NCBI RefSeq assembly: GCF_018139625.1
Contig: NZ_JAGSOH010000019.1
Coordinates: 1 to 64,000, forward strand
Source: Actinospica acidithermotolerans
Lineage (GTDB): Bacteria; Actinomycetota; Actinomycetes; Streptomycetales; Catenulisporaceae
DNA length: 64,000 nucleotides
Direction of reading: 5' to 3'
This document shows positions 31,696 through 42,100 of the stretch, in pieces; the stretch's first letter is position 1; each line of letters opens with the position of its first letter. The notes beneath the pieces are model-generated. The model saw only the letters and a program-made list of their open reading frames with translations. It searched no databases and was not told where the DNA came from. The translations under genes and the position numbers were made by a program.

Positions 31696-32054
31696 GCAAG
31701 TACCTGGTGGACAAGTTCCTCTTCACGATCGACCGGGACCCCGAGCTCGTCGAGCGCTACCGCGAGGATCCGGCCGGGACGGTCGAATGGTGGGAGCGCG
31801 AGCAGGCCGGACGCATCCTGAACTGCCCCGACGCCGAGGCCACGACGTGGCTCGCGTTCACCGAATCCGAACGCGCCGCGCTCGCCGGGCACGACCACGT
31901 CGCGCTGTTCGAACTCGGCGCGCACCCGTTTCTGACGCTGACGCTCTGGATCGCCATGTTCGAGCGCGATCACGAGGAGCCGCTCGCGATGCAGCTGGAC
32001 TACGCCGCGAGGCTCGCGCACAAGTCGCTGCCGTACCCCGATATCAGCACCTGA
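31692..32054 (+). CDS. LigA-like small subunit of extradiol dioxygenase
   Basis: 120 aa, helical. The sequence (YLVDKFLFTIDRDPELVERYREDP, then ERAALAGHDHVALFELGAHPFLTLTLW) matches the alpha subunit of protocatechuate 4,5-dioxygenase-type enzymes, which caps the active site and contacts the substrate carboxylate. Expressed with the LigB-like gene through a 4-nt GTGA overlap. Presence of a separate alpha subunit points to a two-subunit LigAB-type enzyme rather than fused gallate dioxygenase. Confidence 0.87.
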   Translation: MSKYLVDKFLFTIDRDPELVERYREDPAGTVEWWEREQAGRILNCPDAEATTWLAFTESERAALAGHDHVALFELGAHPFLTLTLWIAMFERDHEEPLAMQLDYAARLAHKSLPYPDIST

Positions 32055-32083
32055 CTTCCCCTCCTCAACGACGAGGTCTCTCC

Positions 32084-33547
32084 ATGACTGCTGAATTCAC
32101 CCCCGGCCGGCCGATCGTCTTCCGCAACGCCACCATCCTGACGATGGAGGCGGGCGGCGACATCGAGAACGGGGACCTGCTCGTCGTCGGCGAACGCATC
32201 GCCGCCGTCGGCCGCGCGCTGGCCGTGCCCGACGACGCGATCGAGATCGACGCGTCCGGCGGAATCCTGATGCCCGGCATGGTCGACACGCACCGGCACA
32301 TGTGGCAGACCGCGCTGCGCGGCTTCGGCGCGGACTGGACGCTCAGCCAGTACTTCGTGTTCTACTACCTCACCTGGGGCAAGATCTTCCGCCCCGAGGA
32401 CATCCACGCCGGCAATGTGCTGGCCGCGATCGAGGCCATCGACGCGGGCGTCACCACGACGCTCGACTGGTCGCACGGCCTGCAGACCGTCGAGCACGGG
32501 GAGGCCGCGGCCGACGCGCTGCGCACCGCCCCCGGGCGCTTCGTGCTCGCCTACGGCAATCTGCTCGGCGCGCCGTGGGAATGGGCCAACAGCAAGGACT
32601 TCCGCGCCTTCGCCGAGCGCATGTCCGGCGCCCGCGACGAGAAACTCGGCTTCCAGCTCGCCTTCGACGTCACCGCCGACCCGGCGTTCCCCGAGCGAGG
32701 GGCGTTCGAGGCCGCGCGCGAGCTCGGCCTGCGCGTGACGACGCACGCGGGCGTGTGGGGTGCGACGAACGACGAGAGCATCCGCCTGATGTGGGACCAC
32801 GGCTTCATGACGCCGGACGTCACCTACGTTCACGCCGCGACCCTCACCGACGACTCGTACCAGCGCATCGCCGCGTCCGGCGGCACAGTCTCGGTCTCGA
32901 CCGAGAGCGAGCAGAGCGCCGGACAGGGCTACCCGCCCACCTGGCAGCTGCGCAAGCACGGCATCCCGGTCTCCCTCTCCATGGACACAAGCGTGTGGTG
33001 GAGCGCGGACCTCTTCTCCGCCATGCGCGCCACGCTCTCCGCCGACCGCTCGCGCGAGCACCTCGAAGCGCACGCCGCCGGGGAAACCGTCGTGCACAAC
33101 CGGCTGCGTGCCGAGGAGGTCGCGCGCTGGGCCACGGTCGGCGGCGCCCAGGCGCTCGGACTCGACGGCCTGATCGGCTCGCTGACGGTGGGCAAGAAGG
33201 CTGACATCGTTTTGATCAAGAACGACGACAGCCCGGCGATGTACCCGCTGCTGCACCCCTACGGCAGCCTCGTCTTCCAGGCGGGACGCGGCGACGTGCA
33301 CACCGTGCTCGTCAACGGTGAAGTCCTCAAGCACGCCGGCAAGCTTCAGCCCGGTCCGGCCGCCGCGCTCGCGTCCGCGAAGCAGGAAGTAGCCCGCACG
33401 CTCGACTACGCCCGCGCCACGATGGGCGACGAGGCCTGGCGCGAGGGTATGGCCCCTGAGATCCCGAGCACCGAGCGCATCCAGAACCCGTACACGTACA
33501 CGGATTTCGACGGCGGCGACGACCGCCACCGCGCCCAGGAGGCGTGA
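32084..33547 (+). CDS. Amidohydrolase-superfamily hydrolase (AtzB/TrzA/guanine-deaminase-like)
   Basis: 487 aa, metal-dependent TIM-barrel hydrolase. Metal ligands: His-x-His in GMVDTHRHMWQTALRG, His in TTHAGVWG and VHAATL, Asp in SLSMDTSVWW. The flanking beta-sandwich (FRNATILTMEAGG at the start, VNGEVLKHAGKL at the end) is as in cytosine/guanine deaminases and s-triazine hydrolases. Such enzymes remove amino, chloro or alkylamino groups from N-heterocycles. It is third in the dioxygenase operon, 29 nt after LigA, so it probably deaminates or hydrolyses a ring substrate or cleavage product. Exact reaction unknown. Confidence 0.87.
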   Translation: MTAEFTPGRPIVFRNATILTMEAGGDIENGDLLVVGERIAAVGRALAVPDDAIEIDASGGILMPGMVDTHRHMWQTALRGFGADWTLSQYFVFYYLTWGKIFRPEDIHAGNVLAAIEAIDAGVTTTLDWSHGLQTVEHGEAAADALRTAPGRFVLAYGNLLGAPWEWANSKDFRAFAERMSGARDEKLGFQLAFDVTADPAFPERGAFEAARELGLRVTTHAGVWGATNDESIRLMWDHGFMTPDVTYVHAATLTDDSYQRIAASGGTVSVSTESEQSAGQGYPPTWQLRKHGIPVSLSMDTSVWWSADLFSAMRATLSADRSREHLEAHAAGETVVHNRLRAEEVARWATVGGAQALGLDGLIGSLTVGKKADIVLIKNDDSPAMYPLLHPYGSLVFQAGRGDVHTVLVNGEVLKHAGKLQPGPAAALASAKQEVARTLDYARATMGDEAWREGMAPEIPSTERIQNPYTYTDFDGGDDRHRAQEA

Positions 33548-33588
33548 CCGAGAGCTGATTCAGACGGAAGCGATCGAGGCGGAAGACA

Positions 33589-33637
33589 GCCGAAGCCGGG
33601 AGCGCATCCGCATCCGCGTCCGCGTCCCGGCTTCGGC
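33589..33637 (+). terminator. Terminator after dioxygenase/amidohydrolase operon
   Basis: Perfect 13-bp stem GCCGAAGCCGGGA / TCCCGGCTTCGGC; the loop consists of CATCCG/CGTCCG hexamer-like repeats. Confidence 0.85.
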
Positions 33638-33736
33638 GTGTTAGGGGGCTGCTCAGGGCGTCGCGGGTACGGCCGCCGACAGATCGATCGGCCCGAGGCC
33701 GCTACCAGTCCCGACGCCCCTACCAGGCCGGACGGC

Positions 33737-34300
33737 CTAGTCCCGCCGGACGCCGGGGAGCGCTCCGGCGGGAGGGGCCACCGCGTGGGCGGCGGGCTCC
33801 AGGGCCGGGTGCGCCTGCGCGGCGGATTCGGCCTCGGCTTCGGCCGGGTGGCGCGCCTTCCAGTACGGGTTGTCGTGCGGGAGGCCGCCGCTGACCCGGC
33901 CGTAGGCGCCGAAGGTCATCAGCATGACGCCGACGGCGAAGCTGAACATGACGTTCTGCAGGTGGAAGGCGAGGAAGTTCGCCTGCGTGTCGAGCAGCGC
34001 CAGGTTGACGAAGCCGCTGATGTAGAACACGAAGCCCATGCCGAGGTTGATGTTGGACGCCATGTTCCCGCCGATGAGGGCCCCCGCGATCAGGATCGCC
34101 GCGGCCACGATGGAGATCACGCTCAGCAGCCCATTGCTCGACAAGCCGATCACCCGGTCGCCCTGGGTGCTGAAGAAGGCGAGCTGATCGAGCAGCCCCA
34201 GCACGCCGAACACGAGCAGCATCAGCCCCATCAGGCCGGCGCCGTAGCGGTAGACGCGGCCGAGGCGGTGGTCCTTCGGGAGGTGGTTCTGGAACGGCAT
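33737..34300 (-). CDS. DUF4383 membrane protein
   Basis: 187 aa with four membrane helices (about residues 20-40, 55-78, 85-105, 115-138) and a proline/alanine-rich cytoplasmic tail. The N-terminal RLGRVYRYGAGLMGLMLLVFGVLGLL and the NLGMGFVFYISGFVNLALL region are typical of DUF4383 proteins of Actinobacteria. GGAAGA precedes the ATG. It is 47 nt downstream of, and parallel with, the SDR gene. No function is established for the family. Confidence 0.82.
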   Translation of the reverse strand: MPFQNHLPKDHRLGRVYRYGAGLMGLMLLVFGVLGLLDQLAFFSTQGDRVIGLSSNGLLSVISIVAAAILIAGALIGGNMASNINLGMGFVFYISGFVNLALLDTQANFLAFHLQNVMFSFAVGVMLMTFGAYGRVSGGLPHDNPYWKARHPAEAEAESAAQAHPALEPAAHAVAPPAGALPGVRRD

Positions 34301-34347
34301 GGTCTTCTTCCTCCGATCGGGCACTGCAAGGATTGCGGCGAGGGGCG

Positions 34348-35811
34348 CTAGGACGCGCCGCGGGTCAGGTTTCTGGCCATGGCGCCGAAGACCAGGCCGT
34401 GGAACGGCTTGATCGACCACCAGTAGAGCTGGCCGGCAAGGCCGCGCGGATGGAACAGCGCGCGCTGCCGGTAGAGCGCGCCGCCGTCCAGCGGATCGAC
34501 GTTCAGCTCCAGCCAGGCGAGACCAGGCAGCCGCATCTCGGCGCGCAGCCGCAGCATGCGGCCCGGCAGGATCTCCTCGACGCGCCAGAAGTCCACGGCG
34601 TCGCCAACCCGCAGCGTCACCGGGTCCCGGCGGCCGCGGCGCAGCCCGACCCCGCCGAAGGCCCGGTCGATCAGGCCCCTGGCCTGCCACGCGACGGGCC
34701 ACGAGTACCAGCCGGTCTCCCCGCCGATCGCCTCGATCTCGTTCCACACGGCGGCGGGGGAGGCGGTGGTGAAGCGCTCCCTGAGGTCGGTGTAGAGGGA
34801 TCCGCCGGCCCACGACGGGTCGGTGGGCAGCGGGTCGGACGGCGCGCCGGGCACCGATCCGGAGGACCAGCGCGTGACCACGGCCGCCTCCCGCACGCGT
34901 CGCAGCGCGAGATCGACCGCCTCCTCGAACGGCAGCAGCCCTTCCGGCGGGTCGGGGATCACCGCGGCGACGGCGTGGTCGCGGCAGACGGCGTCGTGGT
35001 GCAGGGATTCGATCAGCGGCCGGGCGAGCGCGGACGGTATCGGCGTGACCAGGCCGACCCAGTGGCTCGAGAGCCGCGGCGTGAGCACCGGCACCGGGAC
35101 GATGCGCCGCGGCCCGAGGCCGGCGACGGCGGCGTAGCGCTGCATCATCTGGCGGTAGGTCAGCACGTCCGGGCCGCCGATGTCGAAGGCCCCTGCGACG
35201 TCCGCGGGCAGCGTCGCGGCGGCCACCAGGTAGCGCAGCACGTCGCGGATGGCGATGGGTTGAACCCTGCTGTCGACCCACGTCGGGGTGATCATCGCGG
35301 GGAGGCGCTCGGTGAGGTAGCGCAGCATCTCGAACGACGCGGAACCGCTGCCGAGGATGACCGCGGCGCGCAGCACGACGGTCGGCACGCCGCTCGCCAG
35401 CAGGATCTGCCCGACCTCGCCGCGCGAGCGCATGTGCGGCGAGAGCGTCTGGCCCTCGGGCGCGAGCCCGCCGAGGTACACCAGGCGGCCGATCCCGGCC
35501 TCGCGGGCCTGCGTGGCGAAGTTGCTCGCGGCCGCGCGGTCGGCCTGCTCGAAGCGCGGGCCGCCGAGCATGGAGTGGATCAGGTAGTACGCGGTGTCGA
35601 CGCCCTTGAGCGCGGTGGCGGTGGCCGCCGGGTCCGCGGCGTCGGCCTCGACGACCTCGACCCGGTCGATCCACGGCTGGTCGCGCAGGTTGGCCCGCGA
35701 CCTGGTCATGCAGCGTACCTGGTACCCCGCCTCAAGCAGACGGGGCACCAGGCGTCCGCCGACGTAACCGGTCGCGCCGGTGACCAGGCACGTCGTCTGT
35801 GTCGGCTCCAT
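34348..35811 (-). CDS. NAD(P)-binding SDR-type oxidoreductase with DUF2867 domain
   Basis: 487 aa. Residues 1-300 are an atypical/extended SDR (complex-I NDUFA9-like): CLVTGATGYVGGRLVPRLL is the glycine-rich nucleotide motif, and AYYLIHSM, LVYLGGLAP and LRAAVILG follow. Residues about 315-487 form a DUF2867 SRPBCC-like domain (FWRVEEILPGRMLRLRAEMRLPGLAWLELNV). This fusion is common in Actinobacteria and of unknown substrate. The start at 35811 is the first Met before the nucleotide motif. Likely co-transcribed with the DUF4383 gene. Confidence 0.87.
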   Translation of the reverse strand: MEPTQTTCLVTGATGYVGGRLVPRLLEAGYQVRCMTRSRANLRDQPWIDRVEVVEADAADPAATATALKGVDTAYYLIHSMLGGPRFEQADRAAASNFATQAREAGIGRLVYLGGLAPEGQTLSPHMRSRGEVGQILLASGVPTVVLRAAVILGSGSASFEMLRYLTERLPAMITPTWVDSRVQPIAIRDVLRYLVAAATLPADVAGAFDIGGPDVLTYRQMMQRYAAVAGLGPRRIVPVPVLTPRLSSHWVGLVTPIPSALARPLIESLHHDAVCRDHAVAAVIPDPPEGLLPFEEAVDLALRRVREAAVVTRWSSGSVPGAPSDPLPTDPSWAGGSLYTDLRERFTTASPAAVWNEIEAIGGETGWYSWPVAWQARGLIDRAFGGVGLRRGRRDPVTLRVGDAVDFWRVEEILPGRMLRLRAEMRLPGLAWLELNVDPLDGGALYRQRALFHPRGLAGQLYWWSIKPFHGLVFGAMARNLTRGAS

Positions 35812-35940
35812 CTGGTCGAACCTCCGGGCAGCGCGTAACGGGCGAAATCCGATGATTCAGACGATCCGCCGCGCCGCCCGGGTGTGCAAGTCGCACAGGT
35901 TCTGCACAAGATGGCTGCCGAGCTCCCGGTGCTCCTCGGG

Positions 35941-38900
35941 CTAGCTCGCCGCCGCCTGTCCGTACGGCGTGAGCGTCACCGGCCCGATCAGCCCGTATGC
36001 CTGCCGGGACGCGATGCCGTAGATGCCCGGCGTGACCACGCGCAGCCGGTTGAGCAGCGTCGTCGCCACCTCCACGACGATCGTGTTCTGCCCGGCCTTG
36101 AGCAGCGGGCCGAGGTCCATCGACGCGGCCAGCTGCCTGGCCGGCGGGACCCGCGTGCCGTTGACCCATACGCGGTACGTGTCGAGCACCGTGCCCAGGC
36201 TCAGCGTCGCGCCGAGGCCGGAGTTCCAGGTCGACGGCAGGGTGAACTGGGTCGTGTAGCGGCCGACGCCGGACGAGTCCTGCAGCTGCGGGATCGCCGA
36301 CCAGGCCGCGAGCGCGGTCAGGTCCACCCGCACCACCGGCTTGACCGTGGCGGTCACGTCCGTCGAACCCGGCGCGGGCTGCCAGTCCTCGGCGCTCAGG
36401 GACCAGCTCGTGAGCGGGATCGGCGCGGGGACGGCGCCGATCGTGCTGTTGAGGACGGTCCCGTCGGCGAGCGTGGCCGTGTACGAGCCGGCCTGCGCCG
36501 CGCGGGTGAGGACCTGCGTGCCGTCGCCGCCGAGCGAGACGGAGTCGGCGCTCGTCGCGGTCACCTGCACCGCGCCGTGCTCGCCCGCCCATCCCGGCTT
36601 CGCCAGCACCACGATCGTGCTCTCGCCCGGGTTGAGCGCCACCTGCACGCCGATCCGCCCGTCCTGCACCGTGAACTGCGCGATCCGGGCTGCCGCGCCG
36701 GTCCACGCGTTGAGCCGGTAGGGCACGGCGTCCGGATCGACCGGGGTGAGCCAGACCGTCTGGTTGATCGCGGTGATCTTCGAGCTCGCCGCGTGCCGCG
36801 CGTTGGCCAGGTAGTACAGGTCCACGTGGCCGTCGACGCGGTGCGAATGCATCAGGCTCGAAGAGGTCTGCGTCACCGCGGGCACGACGCCGAGCTGCGC
36901 GAGCGCGTTCGGGATCAGCGACTGGTCGGAGACCGAGACCACGTTCGGCAGCGAGAGCATCTGGGCGATGTCGGCCGCCACCTGCGCGCTGTCGCCGGCC
37001 GAGACGACGCCCGTCGCCAGCGGCTTCGACCAGTCGCCGAGCACGACCGTCGGCAGGCCGGCCTTCGCGAAGCCGAGCAGCAGCCGGGCGCCGTCCGGGC
37101 TGATCTCCGTCTCGCTGCCGGTGAACTGGTCCGGCCCGAGGATCAGCGCGCCGTACGACGGGCCGTCGGTCGCGAGCCGTCCGCCGACGACCGAGACGCC
37201 GGGTAGTTCGAGCGTCCGGTCGGTGGCGAAGCTGTGCGTCCAGCCGGTCGGAATGCCCGACGCAGTGGCCCACGGCGCGCCAATGCCGGTCGCCGTGTAG
37301 CCCTTCTGCCGGTAGAAGACGATGTCGTACTTCGGTGTGCCGGACTGCAGCACCCACTGGTTGCGCGAGAAGTACCCGGCGATGTCGGGCATGTGGCCCC
37401 ATGTCGGCTGCCGCGGACCCCAGGCCTCCGAGTAGCCGATGCCCGTCGTCTGATACGGAGACCACGCCGCGAAGCCCGGCCACGTCGCGCCGGGGGCGTT
37501 GCTGTAGGCGAACCCGTGCACCACCGACTGGTTCACGCCCGCGGCGAAGTAGCTGCCGACCGCCTGCAGGCCGGTGTACCAGGTCGTCGAGTACGCGCCG
37601 TTGGCGTACGCGAGCGCCTCGCAGGACAGCTTCAGGTGCCCGGCCAGGTCGCGGCCGCCGCACAGCACCCGGTAGTCGTCGAGGTTCTTGAACCCGAGTG
37701 TCTCTCCCTCGGGAATGTCCAGGAACGAGGCGAAGAAGAGCGAGTCCGTGTTCAGGCCGTAGGGCTGCATCCGGTACTGCATGCCGTGCCCGTGCGCCCA
37801 GTTCTGGAAGCCGAGGAGATGGTTCTCCTGGTATAGGGACGACATCACGGAGTTGACGTCGTCGCGGACGTGGGCGCTCAGCGTCGCGTCGTAGGCGAAC
37901 TGGAACTTGCCCTTGATCGAGACGATGACGGGCAGGTACGGCACGAGGTCGTAGCCCAGGCTCTGCCGGAAGGCGTCGGGCAGGCCGGAGGTCCAGATCG
38001 TCGCCACCGTGGACAGCTCGAGCGAGTCCTCGAAGAAGGCGATGCCGACCTGGCGCAGCAGCGCCTCCAGGCGCGGGTTCAGGATCGAGTCGTCCCACCA
38101 GTCGGTGACCGCCTTCGTGCCGATGGCGCTGAAGTGGTCGACCACGTACGCGGTCGGCACCTCGAACGGGCCGCCGCCCTTGGGCAGCTGGCCGACGCCG
38201 CGCAGCCAGTACGACAGCAGCACCCAGTTGCTCGAACCGGCAGGCGCCGTCCAGGAGATCTGGCCGTCGCTCACCGAGTCGGTCACGTCGATCAGCGAGG
38301 ACTGATCGAGCGGCGTGACACCGGAGACGGCGGCGCCGGTCACCCGCAGCGCCTGCACCTTGTAAAGGGTCTGCTTCGTGACGCCGCTGCCGGCCGCCAC
38401 CACGGCCGCGGGCACCACGCCGCTGTACGTCGCGCCGCCGGCGACCGTGACCACGCCGTGCGCGAGCTCGGTCGAGGCGGCCGGGCTGTCGGGGCCGACC
38501 GTCGGCGCGCACACCGGGTAGCCGGGACCGAGCGTCAGGTCGACGGACAGGCCGCGCGCCTTGGCTCGCGTCAGCGCCGCCTCGAGCGCCTCGACCCAGG
38601 CGGAACCGCCCCACGGGTAGTTCACGATGTCGAGCGTGTCCAGGCCGCTGGCGTGGATGTCGGAGAGCTCCAGGCCGCCGAAGCCGATGTCGGCGACCTG
38701 GTCCACCTCGCGGGCGATCTCCGCCGGATCGACCTGGCCGTTCGGCCACCACCAGCGGAACTTGGGGGCGACCGAGGTCGGCGGGGCGGCGAAGTTCGAT
38801 CGCCAGGCCCGGCTGACCGCGGCCGGGAAGCCCGGGGTCGAGCCGTCGGCACTGGCCGAAGCCGCGGTGCGCAGCGGCAGCAGCGCGCCGGCGCCCGCGG

Positions 38901-39015
38901 CGGCGGTCAGGGCGAGCAGCCGGCGACGGGTGAACTCGACGCCCGCGCCTGGCTTGCCGCGGGTCGGGAAGTCCTCGCCCGCCGGGGCGCTCGAACGTGG
39001 CTTGCGCTTGGACAC
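35941..39015 (-). CDS. Tat-exported GH106-like alpha-L-rhamnosidase
   Basis: 1024 aa. Twin-arginine signal FTRRRLLALTAAAGAGALLP at about residues 28-47. The mature N-terminus (PKFRWWWPNGQVDPAEIAREVDQVADIGFGGLELSDI) is the diagnostic start of the GH106 TIM barrel. Large beta domains follow, and the C-terminal WNSGLGATLSLGTVLDTYRVWVNGTRV resembles a carbohydrate-binding jelly roll. It releases terminal L-rhamnose from plant polysaccharides or glycosides outside the cell. GTG start. Lies 103 nt downstream of the GH78 gene on the same strand; both enzymes probably act on rhamnose-containing pectin or flavonoid glycosides. Confidence 0.88.
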   Translation of the reverse strand: MSKRKPRSSAPAGEDFPTRGKPGAGVEFTRRRLLALTAAAGAGALLPLRTAASASADGSTPGFPAAVSRAWRSNFAAPPTSVAPKFRWWWPNGQVDPAEIAREVDQVADIGFGGLELSDIHASGLDTLDIVNYPWGGSAWVEALEAALTRAKARGLSVDLTLGPGYPVCAPTVGPDSPAASTELAHGVVTVAGGATYSGVVPAAVVAAGSGVTKQTLYKVQALRVTGAAVSGVTPLDQSSLIDVTDSVSDGQISWTAPAGSSNWVLLSYWLRGVGQLPKGGGPFEVPTAYVVDHFSAIGTKAVTDWWDDSILNPRLEALLRQVGIAFFEDSLELSTVATIWTSGLPDAFRQSLGYDLVPYLPVIVSIKGKFQFAYDATLSAHVRDDVNSVMSSLYQENHLLGFQNWAHGHGMQYRMQPYGLNTDSLFFASFLDIPEGETLGFKNLDDYRVLCGGRDLAGHLKLSCEALAYANGAYSTTWYTGLQAVGSYFAAGVNQSVVHGFAYSNAPGATWPGFAAWSPYQTTGIGYSEAWGPRQPTWGHMPDIAGYFSRNQWVLQSGTPKYDIVFYRQKGYTATGIGAPWATASGIPTGWTHSFATDRTLELPGVSVVGGRLATDGPSYGALILGPDQFTGSETEISPDGARLLLGFAKAGLPTVVLGDWSKPLATGVVSAGDSAQVAADIAQMLSLPNVVSVSDQSLIPNALAQLGVVPAVTQTSSSLMHSHRVDGHVDLYYLANARHAASSKITAINQTVWLTPVDPDAVPYRLNAWTGAAARIAQFTVQDGRIGVQVALNPGESTIVVLAKPGWAGEHGAVQVTATSADSVSLGGDGTQVLTRAAQAGSYTATLADGTVLNSTIGAVPAPIPLTSWSLSAEDWQPAPGSTDVTATVKPVVRVDLTALAAWSAIPQLQDSSGVGRYTTQFTLPSTWNSGLGATLSLGTVLDTYRVWVNGTRVPPARQLAASMDLGPLLKAGQNTIVVEVATTLLNRLRVVTPGIYGIASRQAYGLIGPVTLTPYGQAAAS

Positions 39016-39038
39016 TGTTCTCTCTTCTCTGATCGCCG

Positions 39039-39112
39039 ATGATCTGCGTGCTGCGTGCGTGCTGCGTGCTGCGTGCTGCGTGCCGTGCGCGAGCTGCGTG
39101 CCGTGTGTTGTG
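39039..39112. repeat. TGCGTGC microsatellite between rhamnosidase genes
   Basis: About 8 imperfect heptamer copies (TGCGTGC, GTGCTGCG), similar in composition to the low-complexity stretch at about 21200-21290. Spacer only; no gene. Confidence 0.6.
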
Positions 39113-39118
39113 TGCTGG

Positions 39119-42100
39119 TCACGCCGACGCGGCGCGGAACCGCCAATCGCCGGGGCCGACGCGCCAGGTGGCGTTCGTGCCGTCGTTGCCGGTGAGCTTC
39201 GCCCCGTCGGTCGCGGAGACCTGCGCGGCGGAACCGCCCGCCGCGGCGAGCGGAAGCGCGACGGTCGCGGTCGTGTTCGCCGGGACGCTCGCGTCGAGCG
39301 AGATCGAGCCCGGGCCGGTCTGCCAGCTGGTGGAGATCCGGCCCTGCGGGCTCTGATACGTGGCGGCCGCCGAGGTCAGCGAGCCGACGACGGCGGGGGC
39401 GATCACCAGGTCGCTGAACGCGACCGAGTCCTCGCTCTGGTCGATGCCGCCGACGCCGCCGGTGAACCAGGCGTCGAGCGCGCCGAGCATCCAGTGGTTC
39501 TGCGACCCGTTCGTGCCCAGGCCGCCCCAGTCCTCGGCCAGCGAGGTCGAACCGGACACGACCTGGTAGCCGTAGCTCGGCGACGAGGTCAGCGTGGCGA
39601 TGTCGTGGATCACGTCGTGCCGCCCGGCCCGCGCGAGCACGCGGAAGACCGCGGGCAGCGCGACCTCGCCCACGTCCAGGTGGTTGCCGTTCGCGCGGAT
39701 CGTCGCGATCAGGGTGCTGAGTACGGCACCCCGGTCGGCGGCCGGCACGAGCCCTCCGTCGAGCGCGAGGGCGTTGCACGCCTGGCTGCCGGAGCTGTAG
39801 CTCGCGGTCGAGGCGTTGTAGTACTTCGCGTTGAACGCGGCCGAGATGTTCGTCGCGAGCTGCTGGTAGGTCGCCGCGTCGGAGCCGTTGCCGAGCAGGT
39901 TCGCGATCTTGACCATCGTGGTCGCCAGCCGCATGTACGCGTAGCTCGCGGTCACGCCGACCGGCGTCGTCGTGTTCAGCGTGATCCAGTCGCCGAGCCC
40001 GTCGTTGAGCAGGTAGCCGGAGGACTGGGTCGCGAGATAGCCCAGGTATTTCTGCATGGCCGGGTAGTAGTCGCGGACCGTCTGCAGATCGCCGTAGAAC
40101 CGGTACATCTGCCACGGCGCCAGGATGATCGAGCCGCCCCAGTTCGCGTCGTCCCGATAGGCCCCGGCGAACTGCGCGAGCTCCGGCGCCGTGGTCGGCA
40201 CGAGGCCGTCCTCGCTCTGCGCCTCGGACATGTCGCGCACGATCTTGCGGTACATCGCGGCCACGTCGTAGTTGCGCGCGGCCACGTCGAAGATCAGGCC
40301 GATGTCGTCGAGCCAGCCGAGCTTCTCGCGGTGCGGGCAGTCGGTCAGCGTCGAGAACATGTTGCTCTGCAACGCCCGGTTGATGATCGTGTGAATCGAG
40401 TTGAGCAGCTCGTCGGAGCAGGTGAACGTCGCGGACTCGGCGTTGGCGGCGCGCAGGACGTGCCGGGTCGCGTCGGTTGTCGCAGGGGCCTGCGGGAGTC
40501 CCTCGACCTGCAGATAGCGCAGGCCGTGGTACATGAAGCGCGGGTGCCAGACCTCGTCGCCGGTGCCCGCCGCCGTGTATGTGTCGTAGATCGGCGTCCC
40601 GGTCGTGGACTGGTCGATCAGCCCGTTCTTCAGCCGCTCGCCGGGACGCAGGGTGACGACGGTCCCGGCGGGCGCGTTGACAGTCAGCTCCGGCCAGCCC
40701 GCGGCGTTGACGCCGTAGTCGAACACGTAGATGCCCGAGGACGGGTTGGTCACCGCGGTCGCGGTACCGCTCTCCACGATCTGCACGCCCGGCATCAGCC
40801 GCCCTGACAACGCCGTCCCCGAGGCCGGCTTGCCGGTGACGACAGCGCTCTTCCATTCGCCGCCGGTCAGGTCCGCGCCGAGCGAGTCCCAGCCGGCCTG
40901 CTCCCGGCGGGCGTCGTAGTCCTCGCCGCCGTACCAGTTGCTGAAGGTCGTCGCGCCGAGCGAGGTCTGCCAGGCGCCGTCCGTCGCCACGATCTGCGTG
41001 CGGCCGTTCGGGTAGGTGAGTTCGAGCTGCGCGATCAGCCGCGGCGGGCCGAAACCGGCGGTGGCCTTGATGTACCGCGACGGGTTGGCGAGCGTGTTGA
41101 AGATGTCCCAGGTCCCGCCGCCGAGCTCGACGCCGACCGAGTTCTGACCGTGCCGGATCAGGTTCGTCACGTCGTACGTCGCGTACTGGACCTCCCGCAG
41201 TACGTTGCTGACCGGCGGCTCCAGCACGTTGTCGGTGACCGGCCGGCCGTTGACCGTCGCGATGTGGATGCCGGAGCACGAGATGTACAGCCGCGCCTTG
41301 TCGACGGAGCTGTTCGGCACGGTGAACTGGCGTGCGAACAGAGGCAGGGCGGCCGGCGCGTTGTGCATGCTGGACGGCGGATACGGCTTGTCGTCCTTCT
41401 TCATCGTGCCGACGGTGGTGAACGGCCCGTTCGGCGACTCCGAGACGCCGATGGTGAAGGTGCGCGGGTAGTTCGGCGTCACGCCCCACTGGCTCGGCGC
41501 GTCCCAGAGCTGGTAGACGGCGGCGGTGTCGAAGGTGCGGTCCTGGCCGAGGTCGAAGGTCAGCAGGATCGGCGTCGCCGAGACGTCCGTGGCCGGGTGG
41601 ATCGCGCTCTGGTAGCCGTGCGGCGCGTCGACCGAGCTGATCTTGCCGTCCGTCAGGTACTCCGGCGCCCATTGCCCGGCGACGGTGATGCTCTCCGACG
41701 CGGTCACCGCGGCACCCAGCGCGACGTTCACGCCCGGCGCCGAGGAGTCGAAGAGCTCGAATTCCGCCATCTGCAGCTGCGGCTGGAACGCCGGATCGCC
41801 CAGCGGGGCCGCCGGACGGCCGAGGTCGGTGACGGTCAGCCGCACATAGCGGGCGGTCTGCGCGCTGGTGAGCGTCACCGTCAGCGGCTGCGGCGCCTCC
41901 CACTCGGCATTGCCGATCCAGCTCGCGCTCCAGTCCGACGAGGAGAGCAGGCCGAGCTCCCACGTCGCGGGGGCGCTCCAGTCGGTGACCCGGCCGTCGG
42001 CGTCCCAGACGCGCACCCGCCACGACGCCACGGCGCGTGAACTGACCGGACGTCCGCCGTAAGCGATCTGGCAGTTCTGCGAAGACATGACCCGGCCGCT

